From Kappaphycus alvarezii (Eukaryota; Rhodophyta; Florideophyceae; Gigartinales; Solieriaceae), in assembly GCA_002205965.3 (NCBI GenBank), contig NADL03000478.1, forward strand, positions 1,699,001-1,763,000: 64,000 nucleotides of DNA. Direction: 5' to 3'. Each line of letters begins with the position of its first letter. The stretch's first letter is position 1. This document shows positions 37,628 through 47,998 of the stretch, in pieces. Both the position numbers and the translations under genes were made by a program. The notes beneath the pieces were generated by a model. It searched no databases. It had not been told where the DNA came from and was given only the letters and a program-made list of their open reading frames with translations.

Positions 37628-37983
37628 TTTACTACTGTAACCACTAGCTTCAATTTTATGGCAGTTATGGTAGTTATATTTTACACTGTACTACACTGCT
37701 TAACATCTATAGCGATATGGATTGAGAAAAGGGTCTACATAAGGTCTTGCGTGTCGAGTAGCGGATGAAATGCAAGGCAGGAATTATCAGTCATCAGACA
37801 AGAAGTAAACACTCTTCCTCGCCGAAACCAGGATATTCCAGCATTTCAAGCACAACGGTCATTAATTTTGTAATACACTGTTAGCTCGTATTTTAAGGCT
37901 TAAAGTAGACTTCCACTAGCAAATTTGTCTAGCAAATTAGTTGCGCGCTACACGTTTCGCAACTTTTGTGCTGTGATACTGCA
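37628..37983 (+). repeat. Solo-LTR-like repeat, copy 2 (5' LTR of old Copia)
   Basis: Aligns along most of its length with 21976-22317. Shared blocks include GAGTAGCGG, AGAAGTAAACAC, TAGACTTCCAC(C/T)AGCAAA and GCTACACGT, and the copy ends GATACTGCA. The sequence to its right contains old Copia gag, which supports its being the 5' LTR of that element. Confidence 0.6.
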
Positions 37984-38656
37984 TACGTCAATTATCCTTA
38001 TAGTTTCCACCCGTTGCAGTCCTTCTCCGTTTTAATTCGATTGCTTTATCAAAACAGAATCTGACTCCCCTCCTACGTATCATCCAAGAAACCTTTTTAT
38101 TTACAACCAAACCTTCCGTCGAGGGGACGTAACTGTTAGTTTTTTTTTCAAGATGAGTAATCAACGTTGGCCGACAAGCATCGATCATGCCTCAGACCTA
38201 TTCATGTCTGAGATAGCAATGGAAAATGTCTCCGAAGAACTCTCTTGATTCATAAACTTAATTTTCATCCCCGATAGTCCGATTTCAACTCGGTCGATGA
38301 AAAGAACTCAAGTTATAGAAGAGGTTGCTGAACTTTTTTCCGCCCGCTACTTTATTCTCCCCCGCTATGAAATATTTTCTTATCGCTTACAAATCACTTC
38401 TTGACTGGTTAAATGACCGCGGAGCTGACTTCTAACCTTACAGTTCTCGCCCCGTCATCCGCCAACTGACTGTGAATCTCTACATATGTAATTAAGGCAA
38501 GCTTTCTCTAGAAGAAAAAAGAACTAAATATTGATGTGAGGCCTTCGTACTGCTAGGAGGCATCAAGAACCATCAGAAGATGAAAAATGAAGACCCTATT
38601 GTTGCCTATGTCCGAACACACCGAGAAAAATTAGCATTCTAAGTCGGTTCTGGATT

Positions 38657-38851
38657 TTGGGACGAGGACCAACACTTTGTTGGGGGATTTTGTTGAATCT
38701 TGGATGGAGTATGATGGCGAATTGCCATGAAGCTGCACTTGATTATGGTCTGAATGCTTCAAAGAAGAAAACCTATCTTCATAATTTCCTACGTTTTGAT
38801 GCTAAGCTTTTCCATCTGCATTTAATCGAACACGAAGATAAAGTCGGTTGA
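38657..38851 (+). pseudogene. Old Copia gag fragment
   Basis: The reading DYGLNASKKKTYLHNFLRFD matches the gag block DYRLSPHQKLQYLHNLLRGD of the young Copia (near 45990-46040), with DAK-x-F following in both. The fragment ends at a stop soon after. No zinc knuckle was found downstream. Confidence 0.6.
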
Positions 38852-40067
38852 CCTCATCAGAACCGATCAAAACTCTATGGTGCGCCAAAACGCGTTGATA
38901 AATATCTCGGTGGACCTCGGTTGTCTAAATAAACTTCTGAATGCCTGGGTAAGCTTGCAGCAACTGAAAAACTGTACAAGCTCATTAAGAGGCTTTCACC
39001 GTAAGTTTCCCTTTCTGGGTGAGGTACCTCAGATTTAATTTATTCAAAATGCTATCGACGGCTACAAATGAGCTATAATGCCGTTGGCCGCGTCGCCACT
39101 AATGTTCTCTCATTTCAGTAAATTCATGGGGAGCTCGAAGCGCTTTGCAGTTATCCAAAAAAAAGCAAAATTGGCAAACATGGGAGATAAACTTTCTAGT
39201 AGATGACGCACAACTCATGATGAAAATGAAATGTCCTTGGATTACTTCATCAAAACCCTGACCATTATGAAATCGCCATCGTGATATTGGGATATACGCA
39301 GCTACGGCCCAACTAATCATCTGCAAGGGCCGCTATCTGTTACTAGATTCCTCGGTTGTGATTCTTATTACCTTATTATAAGTTCATGGCCACACGAAAT
39401 TGACTCGCTAATGCTTCCCGTCGAAAACCGAGTACATATCAAAGAAAAATGGAAACAAACGAAATTCTGATGTTTTATTATTTTAATTATGCTATCAACA
39501 AGACCTTGCAAATTATGTTCAAGTAAAGAAAATTCCGGAGTAATCGGATGAACCAGAGGTACATGTTAACGATGATGTCAAAGTATAAACAACAGACTTT
39601 GACCTTTTCGATGTACATTTTAAATATTTCAAGGCTATAGATGATGAAAAAATAACATTTATGCAACAATCAACATAACTTTTCGCTCGGACTCAAAATT
39701 CCCTGAAAAGTTCGGAGGTCTGTCGTAAGAGACATTCAATCAGAGTTATACCATCGCCTCATGGGTATACCTCTAGCCTTACTCCTTTAATTTCAGAACT
39801 GTGCAAATTCTAAAAAATATGAAAATGATTATTTGAAAATCAAAGTTTCTGATTTTTGTATGGCCATAGCCGTCACATAATGATTATTCTTGATTTTTTT
39901 GGAAATTCGAATACCAATATTTCTCGGAGCTTAGTTAATAGATAAGTATATACTCCCCTCAGAAACAGTTGACTATCGTATCCGCTATCGTATCCGCTAT
40001 TAAAAATCCTATTTGGAGCGCACCACTCACTTAGAAGTTAGTTTATGCATACTTTGAATGAGATCAT

Positions 40068-40449
40068 GAAGATATGTACACTTATTCGGAACTAAAAATT
40101 ATTCATCGTCATTTTTAACGCCCGTAACCCTGTCAACTTACAAAATGATGAGACAAGTCAAATATCCTCAAGCAAAACCACTGAAAGCACTTATAAAGTG
40201 ACAAAATATTGTAATGTTTGTCAAAGAATCTCGAACCGACCTGTCCTATTCCTAAACGCACTACCAAGTAAAGATATAGTCTTCAACCGTGCCGTCCTTA
40301 TTTATCTTATGTATTTGAAAAGCACGACAGTCTTACACATATTCTTTAAGCATAAGTTGTTCATTACAGCAACTTTCCTCGACAGAGAGCCAGCAAACAA
40401 CGTATGGGCAGCTTACTTCATTCAATGGCTTACGAAGTACATCAGATAA
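40068..40449 (+). pseudogene. Old Copia integrase fragment
   Basis: YTYSELKIIHRHF near 40075 matches YTTDELRKVHKHF of the young element (the two zinc-binding His). After a stop-filled gap, CNVCQRISNR near 40210 matches CDICQRLKSG (the two Cys). The frame then continues through DIVFNRAV and FLDREPANNVWAAY, which parallel DIVFNRTL and FLHRETAEHVWQVY. This is direct evidence of common descent with the element at 44.7 kb. Confidence 0.7.
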
Positions 40450-41166
40450 TCGATATAAATTCACACTGATGTTGTGCCGCAGTCAGTTCGATAGTGATCT
40501 CTGGTGTTTCTTTCTGTGTTAGAGTATAATTAAGCTCTTTGACTCAGCCGCTATTGGATCAGTGAGAAGTACCATGAGTTTCCTAGAAGAATATGCTGCA
40601 AGGTCCGAATAGAACATCAAAATATTTCCAAAGTAGACTTTCTTTCGCCTTTTTCATTCAATGAACAACACAGCTCGCCCTGAATATCAAATATTCTTCT
40701 TTTCTTTGTATTCTTTGCAAAACTTCCACTTGGCTTCTCATGTCTGCAGGAGCCATGTGAGAGAATGTAAGCACTACGAAATTCTCTCCTTGAGATATCT
40801 AAGGCTGTTTCTTATACTCGCATTCATACTGCTTTGAATCGGAACGACCCTCTAACTGCTGATATCGAACTAAAGGATGGTCCTAAATTTTTAATTTACT
40901 GCGGGAAAGGATATTAATGAGAGGTTCCGGACAAAGTCGTTACAGGAGACAAAAAAAACTTCGGATTAATATCAATAAAGACTTAAAACATGTGTCCGTT
41001 GACAAAGTTCTTGAATAAATAAAGAATCTTTATTAGCTGAAGGAAGAATCTAAATTGTTTAATTGTGAGCCTGCTGTGATAGATAAAATTTTATCGTATT
41101 TTTTCAGGTGAAACATTGTTCAAAACAGGACAAAAAGAATTTTCGAAGCTAGGGTCAGAATCGAAG

Positions 41167-41382
41167 GGGGAAATGATGTCTTGGAAACGTCAAGCCTCAC
41201 ATTTACTATGAAAAAAATTTCTGCTTCAGACCCTTTATTTAACTCTAAAGAATTTAATTCTGCAAAGCGCAGTGAATTTCGAGCCCTGTTTAATCTAATA
41301 GTTTGTTTGTTTTCCATAATTTCTTTTCCTCCCCCCAAATGCGAGTGTTATCGGCGGAAGATTTGAACTTACGCTAAAGTAA
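41167..41382 (+). pseudogene. Old Copia pre-RT fragment
   Basis: The frame 41181-41366 reads LTFTMKKISASDPLFNS with F-x-x-AK-x-x-E following, which matches the segment around GDPLGNTEAFEKAKAKE of the young Copia. A shift at a C6 run (about 41333-41338) leads to NASVIGGRFELTLK, matching NILGGRFTLSIK. The two matches in order, on either side of one shift, make chance unlikely. Confidence 0.65.
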
Positions 41383-42480
41383 TCCAGGTACACCGTTAGA
41401 ACACCAAATTTCGTTTCTTTGTACCAGTATAATATTACTGCACGAAAAGAGTTTATATTACATTCCTTCCCAGAGCTACTTTTATTTATCTTCTTCCCAT
41501 CTTAATGAATTCCGTTCCTCACGAAGATCATTACAAGGATCTTTTCACCCAATTCGAAAATTTTGCACTTCATGATATTCAGGTTAAGTACTTCCCTTCC
41601 AATGGCTGTTAGGGAGATAAATAGGCATTAGACATGCTTCTCAATCAAATTTGAGAGCAAAAAGATGTCTCAGAAGAATACTGGAACGAAATGTATACAT
41701 TTCGACATGGACTTCGTCATTGTCATTCTCTTATACGGCGAATCCATCAGACTAAAGTACGTAACTTCGAACTTGATTGCACAAAAAAGCAAAGATTTTT
41801 ATCCCTCTCATTACATTTCGCCTCATGGTGATCTGCCAAGACCCTTGATCAAAGAGATCAAGTGCTGAACAAACTTATCTTCCTTTCAGGACGCCTTATA
41901 TTTCTTCAAGCCTGGGAAACGGTCAAATTTAGTCTTTTTACAGTTCAGCGTGCGGTATTCCACATAAAATTGATGCATCCCCTAATTTTTTTTAATATTA
42001 CGATAGCAAACGAGTATTTAGAGGATGGTGGTTTGATAATTACCATATCGGTATTATTTTCGATCTCCTTATGAACAATTTTTTGCCTAGGAGAAACATC
42101 CAGAAGTCCCAATGGTTGATATTTTTTGCATCCTTGAGGTCTAAATCATGTTTCCTCAGTACTGATGCGGGTTGTAGTTTATTGACTCTCTAATCGACTA
42201 TTTCGATACCATGGAGCGAGCTATTTATATTATTCTGTGGTTATTCAGCAATGTAATCAAGTTGGGGCGAAATACCCAATTTCATCTTTTCTTATACTTT
42301 TTGCATTCTCCGTCGATTTCGTATGTGAATTTTTCGGCTGTTTCTTCACCAGAATTGTGAATTTTTTGTACGTATTCTCTTACATCGCTACAAATAGCTC
42401 TTCTTCCAACGTATCAGCGGAATCGAGGCGGCAATCAGATTCAGGTTTGAAGCCTACTCTTCTTCCATTCTAATATGTAT

Positions 42481-43984
42481 AACCAAGCTTCTTTATAGCA
42501 ACGATGGTTGGTTGAACAAGAATAACATCCGACAAAGACTTTTCCAAGACCATATAGTCCTCCTTTACGGATTGGTATCTAAATTTAGTAGAAATCTTGA
42601 GCAAATAGTAAAAATTAAGCGAAATCACTAATTGTGATGTTTTCCTCTACTTCTTGTATTTCATATATAGATGAAAGTACCGGAATAACTTTTCAGACCT
42701 CACAGTGGTTACGAATCTTGAGTCTAATAATGCAAAAAAATAGCGTAAACTTGAAGCGGTTGAAGCAGCAAAAAACTTTGCCCTTTATCGGACACAAAAA
42801 TTAAGGACATGTTTATCTTCGCTCAAAGTCTCCACAATGCTACGGTAGCTCTTTTTTATCTTCTCGAATACTTTAACTGAATATGATCCTTCAAATAGCG
42901 CATGGGGGCTCAAAGAAAACATCAACCTTACCGAATTATTCATTCGCTTTGCTTGAATTATTCTTTCCTCGTTTTTTGAATTTCTCTCATGTAACTAGAT
43001 CCTAAATTCTTAGACCGGCGAATGGAAGGGTAAAGTTATTACTTCATACTGATTTACGAGAAAAAATACATCAGATTATTCCTCTTATCTCATTGGAGAG
43101 TACTTTTCGGCATATAATTACTTTACGGGTCATGTTTGTCGCAAAAATGACCCTCAACTACAGAATCAATTCCCTATAGATAATACCGGGCACCATTGAT
43201 CAGATCTACTTTTTGAATATACTTTTTCCCTTGTTTTCCAAAACCCTTTTACCCTATTTTTCTGCCTTCTTTTATGACCAACGTGATCCCTATCCGTGAC
43301 TTGAGCGCTTGAAGGTTTCCCTTTAGCTTTTGCATGACGCGGCGAATGGAAGGGAGGAGGGGCGGAGTCTTCAAATTGGTCAGGTTGCGGAACGTTAAGC
43401 GTGGAGAATATCGATTGCAACACTCAGGACCGACGTCTACAGCTTGGATGAAAGTTGTCTGATTTTATCCATTCACAGTTTGGATGTCAAGTGGGAAGCT
43501 CAGCATTGCTGTCTTGTTAATGGATCAGTTAACTCATCTGTTTTCTTCCTGCCAGGGCCGATTCAAAACGATCGTTTTGGTACTTTCACTGAACAGAATA
43601 ATTAACTAATAGAACTGTCCTGGTCAAAAGGAGATTTTGTAAAATTATCATTTTACTGAACGAAATCCACATTAGAAATATGGTCACACGTGTACAGTGT
43701 CTATTTTAGATTGTCCCCCACAATAGTATTAGTTGCACACTGTGGTCTTCTATTGCAATGGCGATTCTATCGCGAGCCCCACTGCACGTGCCTGACGTGG
43801 AACATCCGGTTAGTTCTTAGCCGTATAGTCAGTCCTGCAGTGTACACGATAGATACTCGATGAAGTAAAGTTTCACAATATGCTGAGTTAATTTATCCCG
43901 TTCAGACAGTTGTTTTTTGACAACTGTTTCATTTTCTGGCTTTGCAAGTTGCAATTCATACAGCAGTGATAAAAAAGTCAGGTT
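42481..43984. other. No gene seen
   Basis: AT-rich to about 43.2 kb. A minus-strand open frame at 43166-43423 is Pro/Lys/Arg-rich and GC-richer than its surroundings but has no motif. The 3' LTR of the old Copia should lie about here but could not be recognised. Confidence 0.4.
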
Positions 43985-44446
43985 CGTTTATTGGCAAGCG
44001 ATCTCATGAAAGCCGCGCGACATCCAGTCATCGAGCCGCGAGAAGGGGTCCACCGCACAAGACCCGATATTCGCGCAATGGGACGAACTGGCAGAACAAA
44101 CTTCTTCGATGTCACCTTCGTGAACCCCGTAGCGCCCTCGAACAGGAGAGTGAGGACATTCAACCCACTCACCTCGCCTAACGCGGCAAGAACGGCGAAA
44201 CACAGAAGATACGAGTCCTTTATCGCGTCTTCCGCCGGAAGTAGGCTAGTGCCCGTCCCTATCTCTACCCTCGGGGGATGGAACCCGGACGCCCACGCGT
44301 TGCTAACCGACGTCGCACGCAACGTCGCTACGAGGGCAAGGGAGACCTACGCAAAGGTCAAAGAAATCTTAACACAGCGTCATGCCGCAGCAGAAGTAAT
44401 GTCCAATGCAGCGAGCCTGTTGGCCGGCCTCCCGTCAGTTTTCTAG
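43985..44446 (+). pseudogene. RT-element C-terminal nuclease-like fragment, copy 2
   Basis: The frame reads RPDIRAMGRTGRTNFFDVTF, then AARTAKHRRYESF, PVPISTLGGWNPDAHALL and a helix rich in Ala/Arg, and ends LAGLPSVF with a stop at 44446. An R-P-D strand, a D-V strand, a KxxxY helix and a final P-x-x-x-x-x-x-G block are the layout of the C-terminal restriction-like nuclease region of RT proteins such as the one at 1-2190. Only this tail survives. It ends about 250 bp before the young Copia. Confidence 0.6.
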
Positions 44447-44692
44447 CGTTTTGACAACTTCCCGCCAACCCTTTACATTGTAAGCCTTTACCATCACGAC
44501 ATCCCTCAGAGAACAGCTGACCATATTTTTCATGCATTAAAAAAACCCCAAATTTCCCCCGTGATAAAAACGAACATCTCAACAAAATTTTCGGGTTTTT
44601 ACGCTTTTCAGAGCACTAACCACGTTCCCCAGCCCAATAACATTCCATTCTGAGGTCAATTTGCGGCAATTTGTCATCTCAGTAGCTGCATG

Positions 44693-44986
44693 TGTGGAAA
44701 TCATGATGTTATGCGTGCACATAGTATCTCAGTGCTGAGGCAACTGGTTGATTTTCGCGAGTTATCCGTCAATGGATTATGTGCTACTGTGTCTGTAATC
44801 CGGATTCGCTAGGATGAGTATAAATAGGTAGCCTGCCTACCCGACTAGAGGAATAAAAGGTAAGATTGAATAACAAGACATAGAACTCGGAAGCAACAGC
44901 TCTCGGTCGTCGAGAAGCTCCTGAGTCAGAAAACACCGGACGTCGGTGTGTCTTGTTTTTCAATTATTTCTACCAGTGAAACTACA
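44693..44986 (+). repeat. Copia 5' LTR
   Basis: 294 bp, starts TGTGGAAATC and ends GAAACTACA. It holds a TATA box (TATAAATA at 44819-44826) and AATAAA at 44852-44857, a plausible promoter and polyadenylation signal. It matches 50226-50519 with no difference seen. Confidence 0.95.
44819..44826 (+). promoter_or_regulatory. TATA box in Copia 5' LTR
   Basis: TATAAATA lies 126 bp into the LTR, with AATAAA 26 bp downstream. The same box is in the 3' LTR at 50352-50359. Confidence 0.65.
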
Positions 44987-45469
44987 TTGCGCAATAGTTC
45001 TGGTACCTGTTTGAAAATTATTTTTGAACGGTTACAAACGCCACCCACCGTCGGCCGTGCCTCCACACGTTCGGCTTGGCACTCAAACTTGATTTTTCCA
45101 CGCAAGGCACAATTTCTTGGCAAGGCCCCACCCCGCACCTTGACAGTGCCGAAAAAATTTCTTCGCGCCACACTAACGACACAACCAGACCACAGCTTCT
45201 TGACCATACCGAAACGAAGTGTACCTCAGCCTCTGTGTCTTTCGGGCGACGTACAGGTGAGCTTCATCAACCTTATTCAACTAGCAGTGCCTTTGTTGAC
45301 TGCTTTTGCTGCTTTTTCTTTTCGCTTTCGCGTTCTGAAGTTGAAATATTATCAAGTCATGTCTCAACTCGACCTTGAAGATAGCTCTGGACAAGTTTCC
45401 CCAATCACCGCTGGGCCTTCGGCTTCGTCTACATTCATGCCTCGCCTTTCCTAGGATGTGCTGTCTAGC

Positions 45470-46750
45470 ATGAATGATGTTCAGAAAGGGTTCATTGCGT
45501 CTATCAGGACGCTTGAATCTGATGATTCGATGGTTGGCTCTGTTTTAGTTCGCACCGTGGGGGAAATGTTCCCACCTGCTGTTCTATTCGGAAGCGACGT
45601 TAGGTCCATGCCTGCCTTGCATACTGAGCTCCGCAATTTTCTCGATAGTAGGAGTGTTAACCTTGCCCCGCAGAGCTCCCGCCGTATAATGATGACATTA
45701 GCTACGAATCTCTACGAGGATGCTGAGGACAAGACAGCTGCCGAAAATATTGTTAGAGACATCATTGCCGCTGGTCGTCAGCCACCCATTGCACATGCAC
45801 CCCGAACCACTACGTCGAACACAGGTGATGTTGCCACTGCCGGTGGATCCCCACAACCGACCTCCACTGACAAGGTCGCGCACAATGTCGCCATGAGTTT
45901 CAAGGATCTCGATAAGAAATTTTCAGGTGACATTGGTGAGTGTTGGCAAGAGTTTGTAGATGAGTATCGGCAAATGGCAAGAGACTACCGGCTTTCACCG
46001 CATCAAAAGCTACAGTACCTACACAATCTGCTTCGCGGGGATGCTAAACGCTTCTACCTCGATGTTTTTGATGGTTACGCAGCCTCTTTCCAGCAGGCTG
46101 TAGATTTGGCTGAGAGGGAATACAATTCCCATGTCAGGCAGAACAAAATCAAGAATTTTCTCAAGTCTCTCCGCATGAGTAGCTTTGTCAGAGATGGCAT
46201 GGACATGTCTACCGCATTGGAGAAAATTTACAAGACGATCACTAAACTTGCCAGACAGGCCCCCGTCACCCACCTTGGCGACGCCCACAAAGTCGAATTC
46301 CTCTCCTCCGCTGTCGCTGGTTACGACTGGGCCAAGGAACCCCTTGCCCGTATTGCTACCATCGGTTTGAACTTTCAGCAGCTATACGGTGAACTCGAAT
46401 CGCAGCTGCAGTTGACGAAGGAAGCCGAAGTTGCTCGACTTAAGGATGAGATTTTTTCTCGCTCGAACGGCAAGAGCATGTCGTACGACAAAGATGTTCC
46501 AGGAATACTCTTCACAGGACAGAAGAAGTATGCCCGAAGTCCGAATCTAACTCGTTCCCACAACCACCAGAACCGGTTTCATGTCAAGCAATCACCCAGA
46601 ATCCGGAAGTTCGATCCTTTGTCCATAGCCGGATGTTTCAATTGTGGCAAACCTGACCACCTCCTCAAGCACTGCCCCATTACATTGAATGTCGCACGAG
46701 CCGCAGCAAACAAGTTGGACTACTATGCAAAGAAGAATGCTTCTAGCTAG
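45470..46750 (+). CDS. gag: Copia gag
   Basis: Nucleocapsid/capsid polyprotein of the retrotransposon. The first ATG after the in-frame TAG at 45452 is 45470; an earlier ATG at 45359 opens the same frame but meets that TAG. The centre has the capsid-type block YLHNLLRGDAKRFY (near 46015) and a charged helix. The C-terminus has one zinc knuckle, CFNCGKPDHLLKHC (Cys-x2-Cys-x4-His-x4-Cys), near 46633-46675. It ends at TAG 46748, about 25 codons after the knuckle, and the same frame continues into protease. Packages element RNA by family knowledge. Confidence 0.88.
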   Translation: MNDVQKGFIASIRTLESDDSMVGSVLVRTVGEMFPPAVLFGSDVRSMPALHTELRNFLDSRSVNLAPQSSRRIMMTLATNLYEDAEDKTAAENIVRDIIAAGRQPPIAHAPRTTTSNTGDVATAGGSPQPTSTDKVAHNVAMSFKDLDKKFSGDIGECWQEFVDEYRQMARDYRLSPHQKLQYLHNLLRGDAKRFYLDVFDGYAASFQQAVDLAEREYNSHVRQNKIKNFLKSLRMSSFVRDGMDMSTALEKIYKTITKLARQAPVTHLGDAHKVEFLSSAVAGYDWAKEPLARIATIGLNFQQLYGELESQLQLTKEAEVARLKDEIFSRSNGKSMSYDKDVPGILFTGQKKYARSPNLTRSHNHQNRFHVKQSPRIRKFDPLSIAGCFNCGKPDHLLKHCPITLNVARAAANKLDYYAKKNASS

Positions 46751-47998
46751 AGCAACACCCATTTGGTGCTCGCCGAGCTCTGTTACCAACTTGATGTCGA
46801 TGACGAAAACGGTGGCAAGGATCATCCTCATGGCGAAGATGCCAATGGAAACCATGGATACTCCGATCGCGAGATACTCGAGAACATGGTATCCAACTTT
46901 GAGGTGAACATGTCTCATGCTCTAGACCGGGACTACTCACATGAGCATATCCCTTCTCTTTGGACAGAAGAAATGTGTTATGAGTATATCGACCAGGACG
47001 ACGTGTACGATCCGGACCCGTTCGACCGGTATGATGCTGATGTTGATGACTCGGACTCATGCACAACTGTGTTCGATGACGCTGACAATTGCGACATACT
47101 GGAAGCTTCATCGTCCACTGAGGACCAATTCCATGGTGCATGCGTAGACACCGGCGCACAACGATCTGTCGTTGGGAGAATCCAGGCTGAAGCATACTGT
47201 GTGTTTGACGGTATTCCATTCGAAGTCAAGGAAGCGACAAGCGGCAAACGCAGGTTTTACAAGTTCGGTGAACATAAATATGAGGGTATTGGTTTTATCG
47301 AGATTCGCATACCCGTTGGGAATGATATTTTCATGGAATTTGACGTTGAAGTCGTGGACATCAACGTTCCTCTCCTCCTTGGGCTCGAATTCCTCGACGA
47401 ATTCTCGATCACGATCGATGTTGGACGGGACAAGCTGATAGCTGGCGACGGCCATTGGGAAATCGATCTTGTTAGGAAGAGAGGCCACCTCTACATCGTG
47501 TGGGAACAATGCGAAATACTGTACACCACCGATGAATTACGCAAAGTACACAAGCACTTTTTCCACCCTGAGTCCCAACGCCTGTATTCGATTCTTCGCA
47601 GAGCCAAACCGGAAGAATGTGACCACGACACACTGAAAGCGCTTGAATTAATTGAGGGCAACTGCGACATCTGCCAGCGCTTAAAGAGTGGCCCCGGCCG
47701 GTTCCGTGTCAGTCTTCCGGACGGTGATATTGTTTTCAATCGCACGCTCTGTTGTGACTTAATGTCAATCGAAGGGAGTACAGTCTTTCAATACGTTGAC
47801 AACGACACCAAGTTCAGTGCTGCCGCCTTTCTTCATCGAGAGACAGCAGAACATGTATGGCAAGTGTACCGCCGCATCTGGGCACTTCGCTATGTTGGAG
47901 ACCCTATGGAGATGCATGCGGATTCTGGTCCACAGTTTCGAGCATTACTATTCAGGAACCTTTGCAAGCTGATTGGTACTAAGCTGACTCTTCTCTAG
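46751..47998 (+). CDS. pol: Copia pol, part 1: protease and integrase N-terminal half
   Basis: Same frame as gag after the TAG at 46748. An acidic linker is followed by an aspartic protease with DTGAQRSVVG near 47145 and LLLGLEFLD near 47375. The integrase zinc domain has HKHFFHP and CDICQ (near 47550 and 47665), then the catalytic core with CDLMSIEG (first Asp) near 47755 and HADSGPQF (second Asp) near 47915. The frame ends at TAG 47996-47998 just before the third catalytic residue. There is no ATG close to the TAG, so expression would need readthrough of the gag stop. Confidence 0.88.
   Translation, partial: SNTHLVLAELCYQLDVDDENGGKDHPHGEDANGNHGYSDREILENMVSNFEVNMSHALDRDYSHEHIPSLWTEEMCYEYIDQDDVYDPDPFDRYDADVDDSDSCTTVFDDADNCDILEASSSTEDQFHGACVDTGAQRSVVGRIQAEAYCVFDGIPFEVKEATSGKRRFYKFGEHKYEGIGFIEIRIPVGNDIFMEFDVEVVDINVPLLLGLEFLDEFSITIDVGRDKLIAGDGHWEIDLVRKRGHLYIVWEQCEILYTTDELRKVHKHFFHPESQRLYSILRRAKPEECDHDTLKALELIEGNCDICQRLKSGPGRFRVSLPDGDIVFNRTLCCDLMSIEGSTVFQYVDNDTKFSAAAFLHRETAEHVWQVYRRIWALRYVGDPMEMHADSGPQFRALLFRNLCKLIGTKLTLL

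Larger units (their letters stand above)
37628..42480 (+). mobile_element. Old, decayed Copia element
   Basis: An LTR-like repeat (37628-37983) is followed, on the same strand and in correct order, by a gag fragment (38657-38851), integrase zinc and core fragments (40068-40449) and the segment that leads into RT (41167-41382). All resemble the young Copia at 44.7-50.5 kb. Spacing from the LTR end is proportionally similar but shorter: gag at about 0.8 kb against 1.0 kb, integrase at about 2.2 kb against 2.7 kb. Stops and shifts are everywhere. The 3' LTR was not found, so the right boundary is a guess. Confidence 0.6.

Noticed and set aside
21976..37983. A single 16-kb element bounded by the two LTR-like repeats
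   Set aside because: The repeats are too diverged, the interior holds other transposons on both strands, and Copia gag follows copy 2 to its right rather than copy 1.
44987..45010. Classical tRNA primer-binding site after the 5' LTR
   Set aside because: The sequence starts TTGCGCAATAG; no TGG lies at the LTR edge. A half-tRNA primer cannot be excluded but is not supported.
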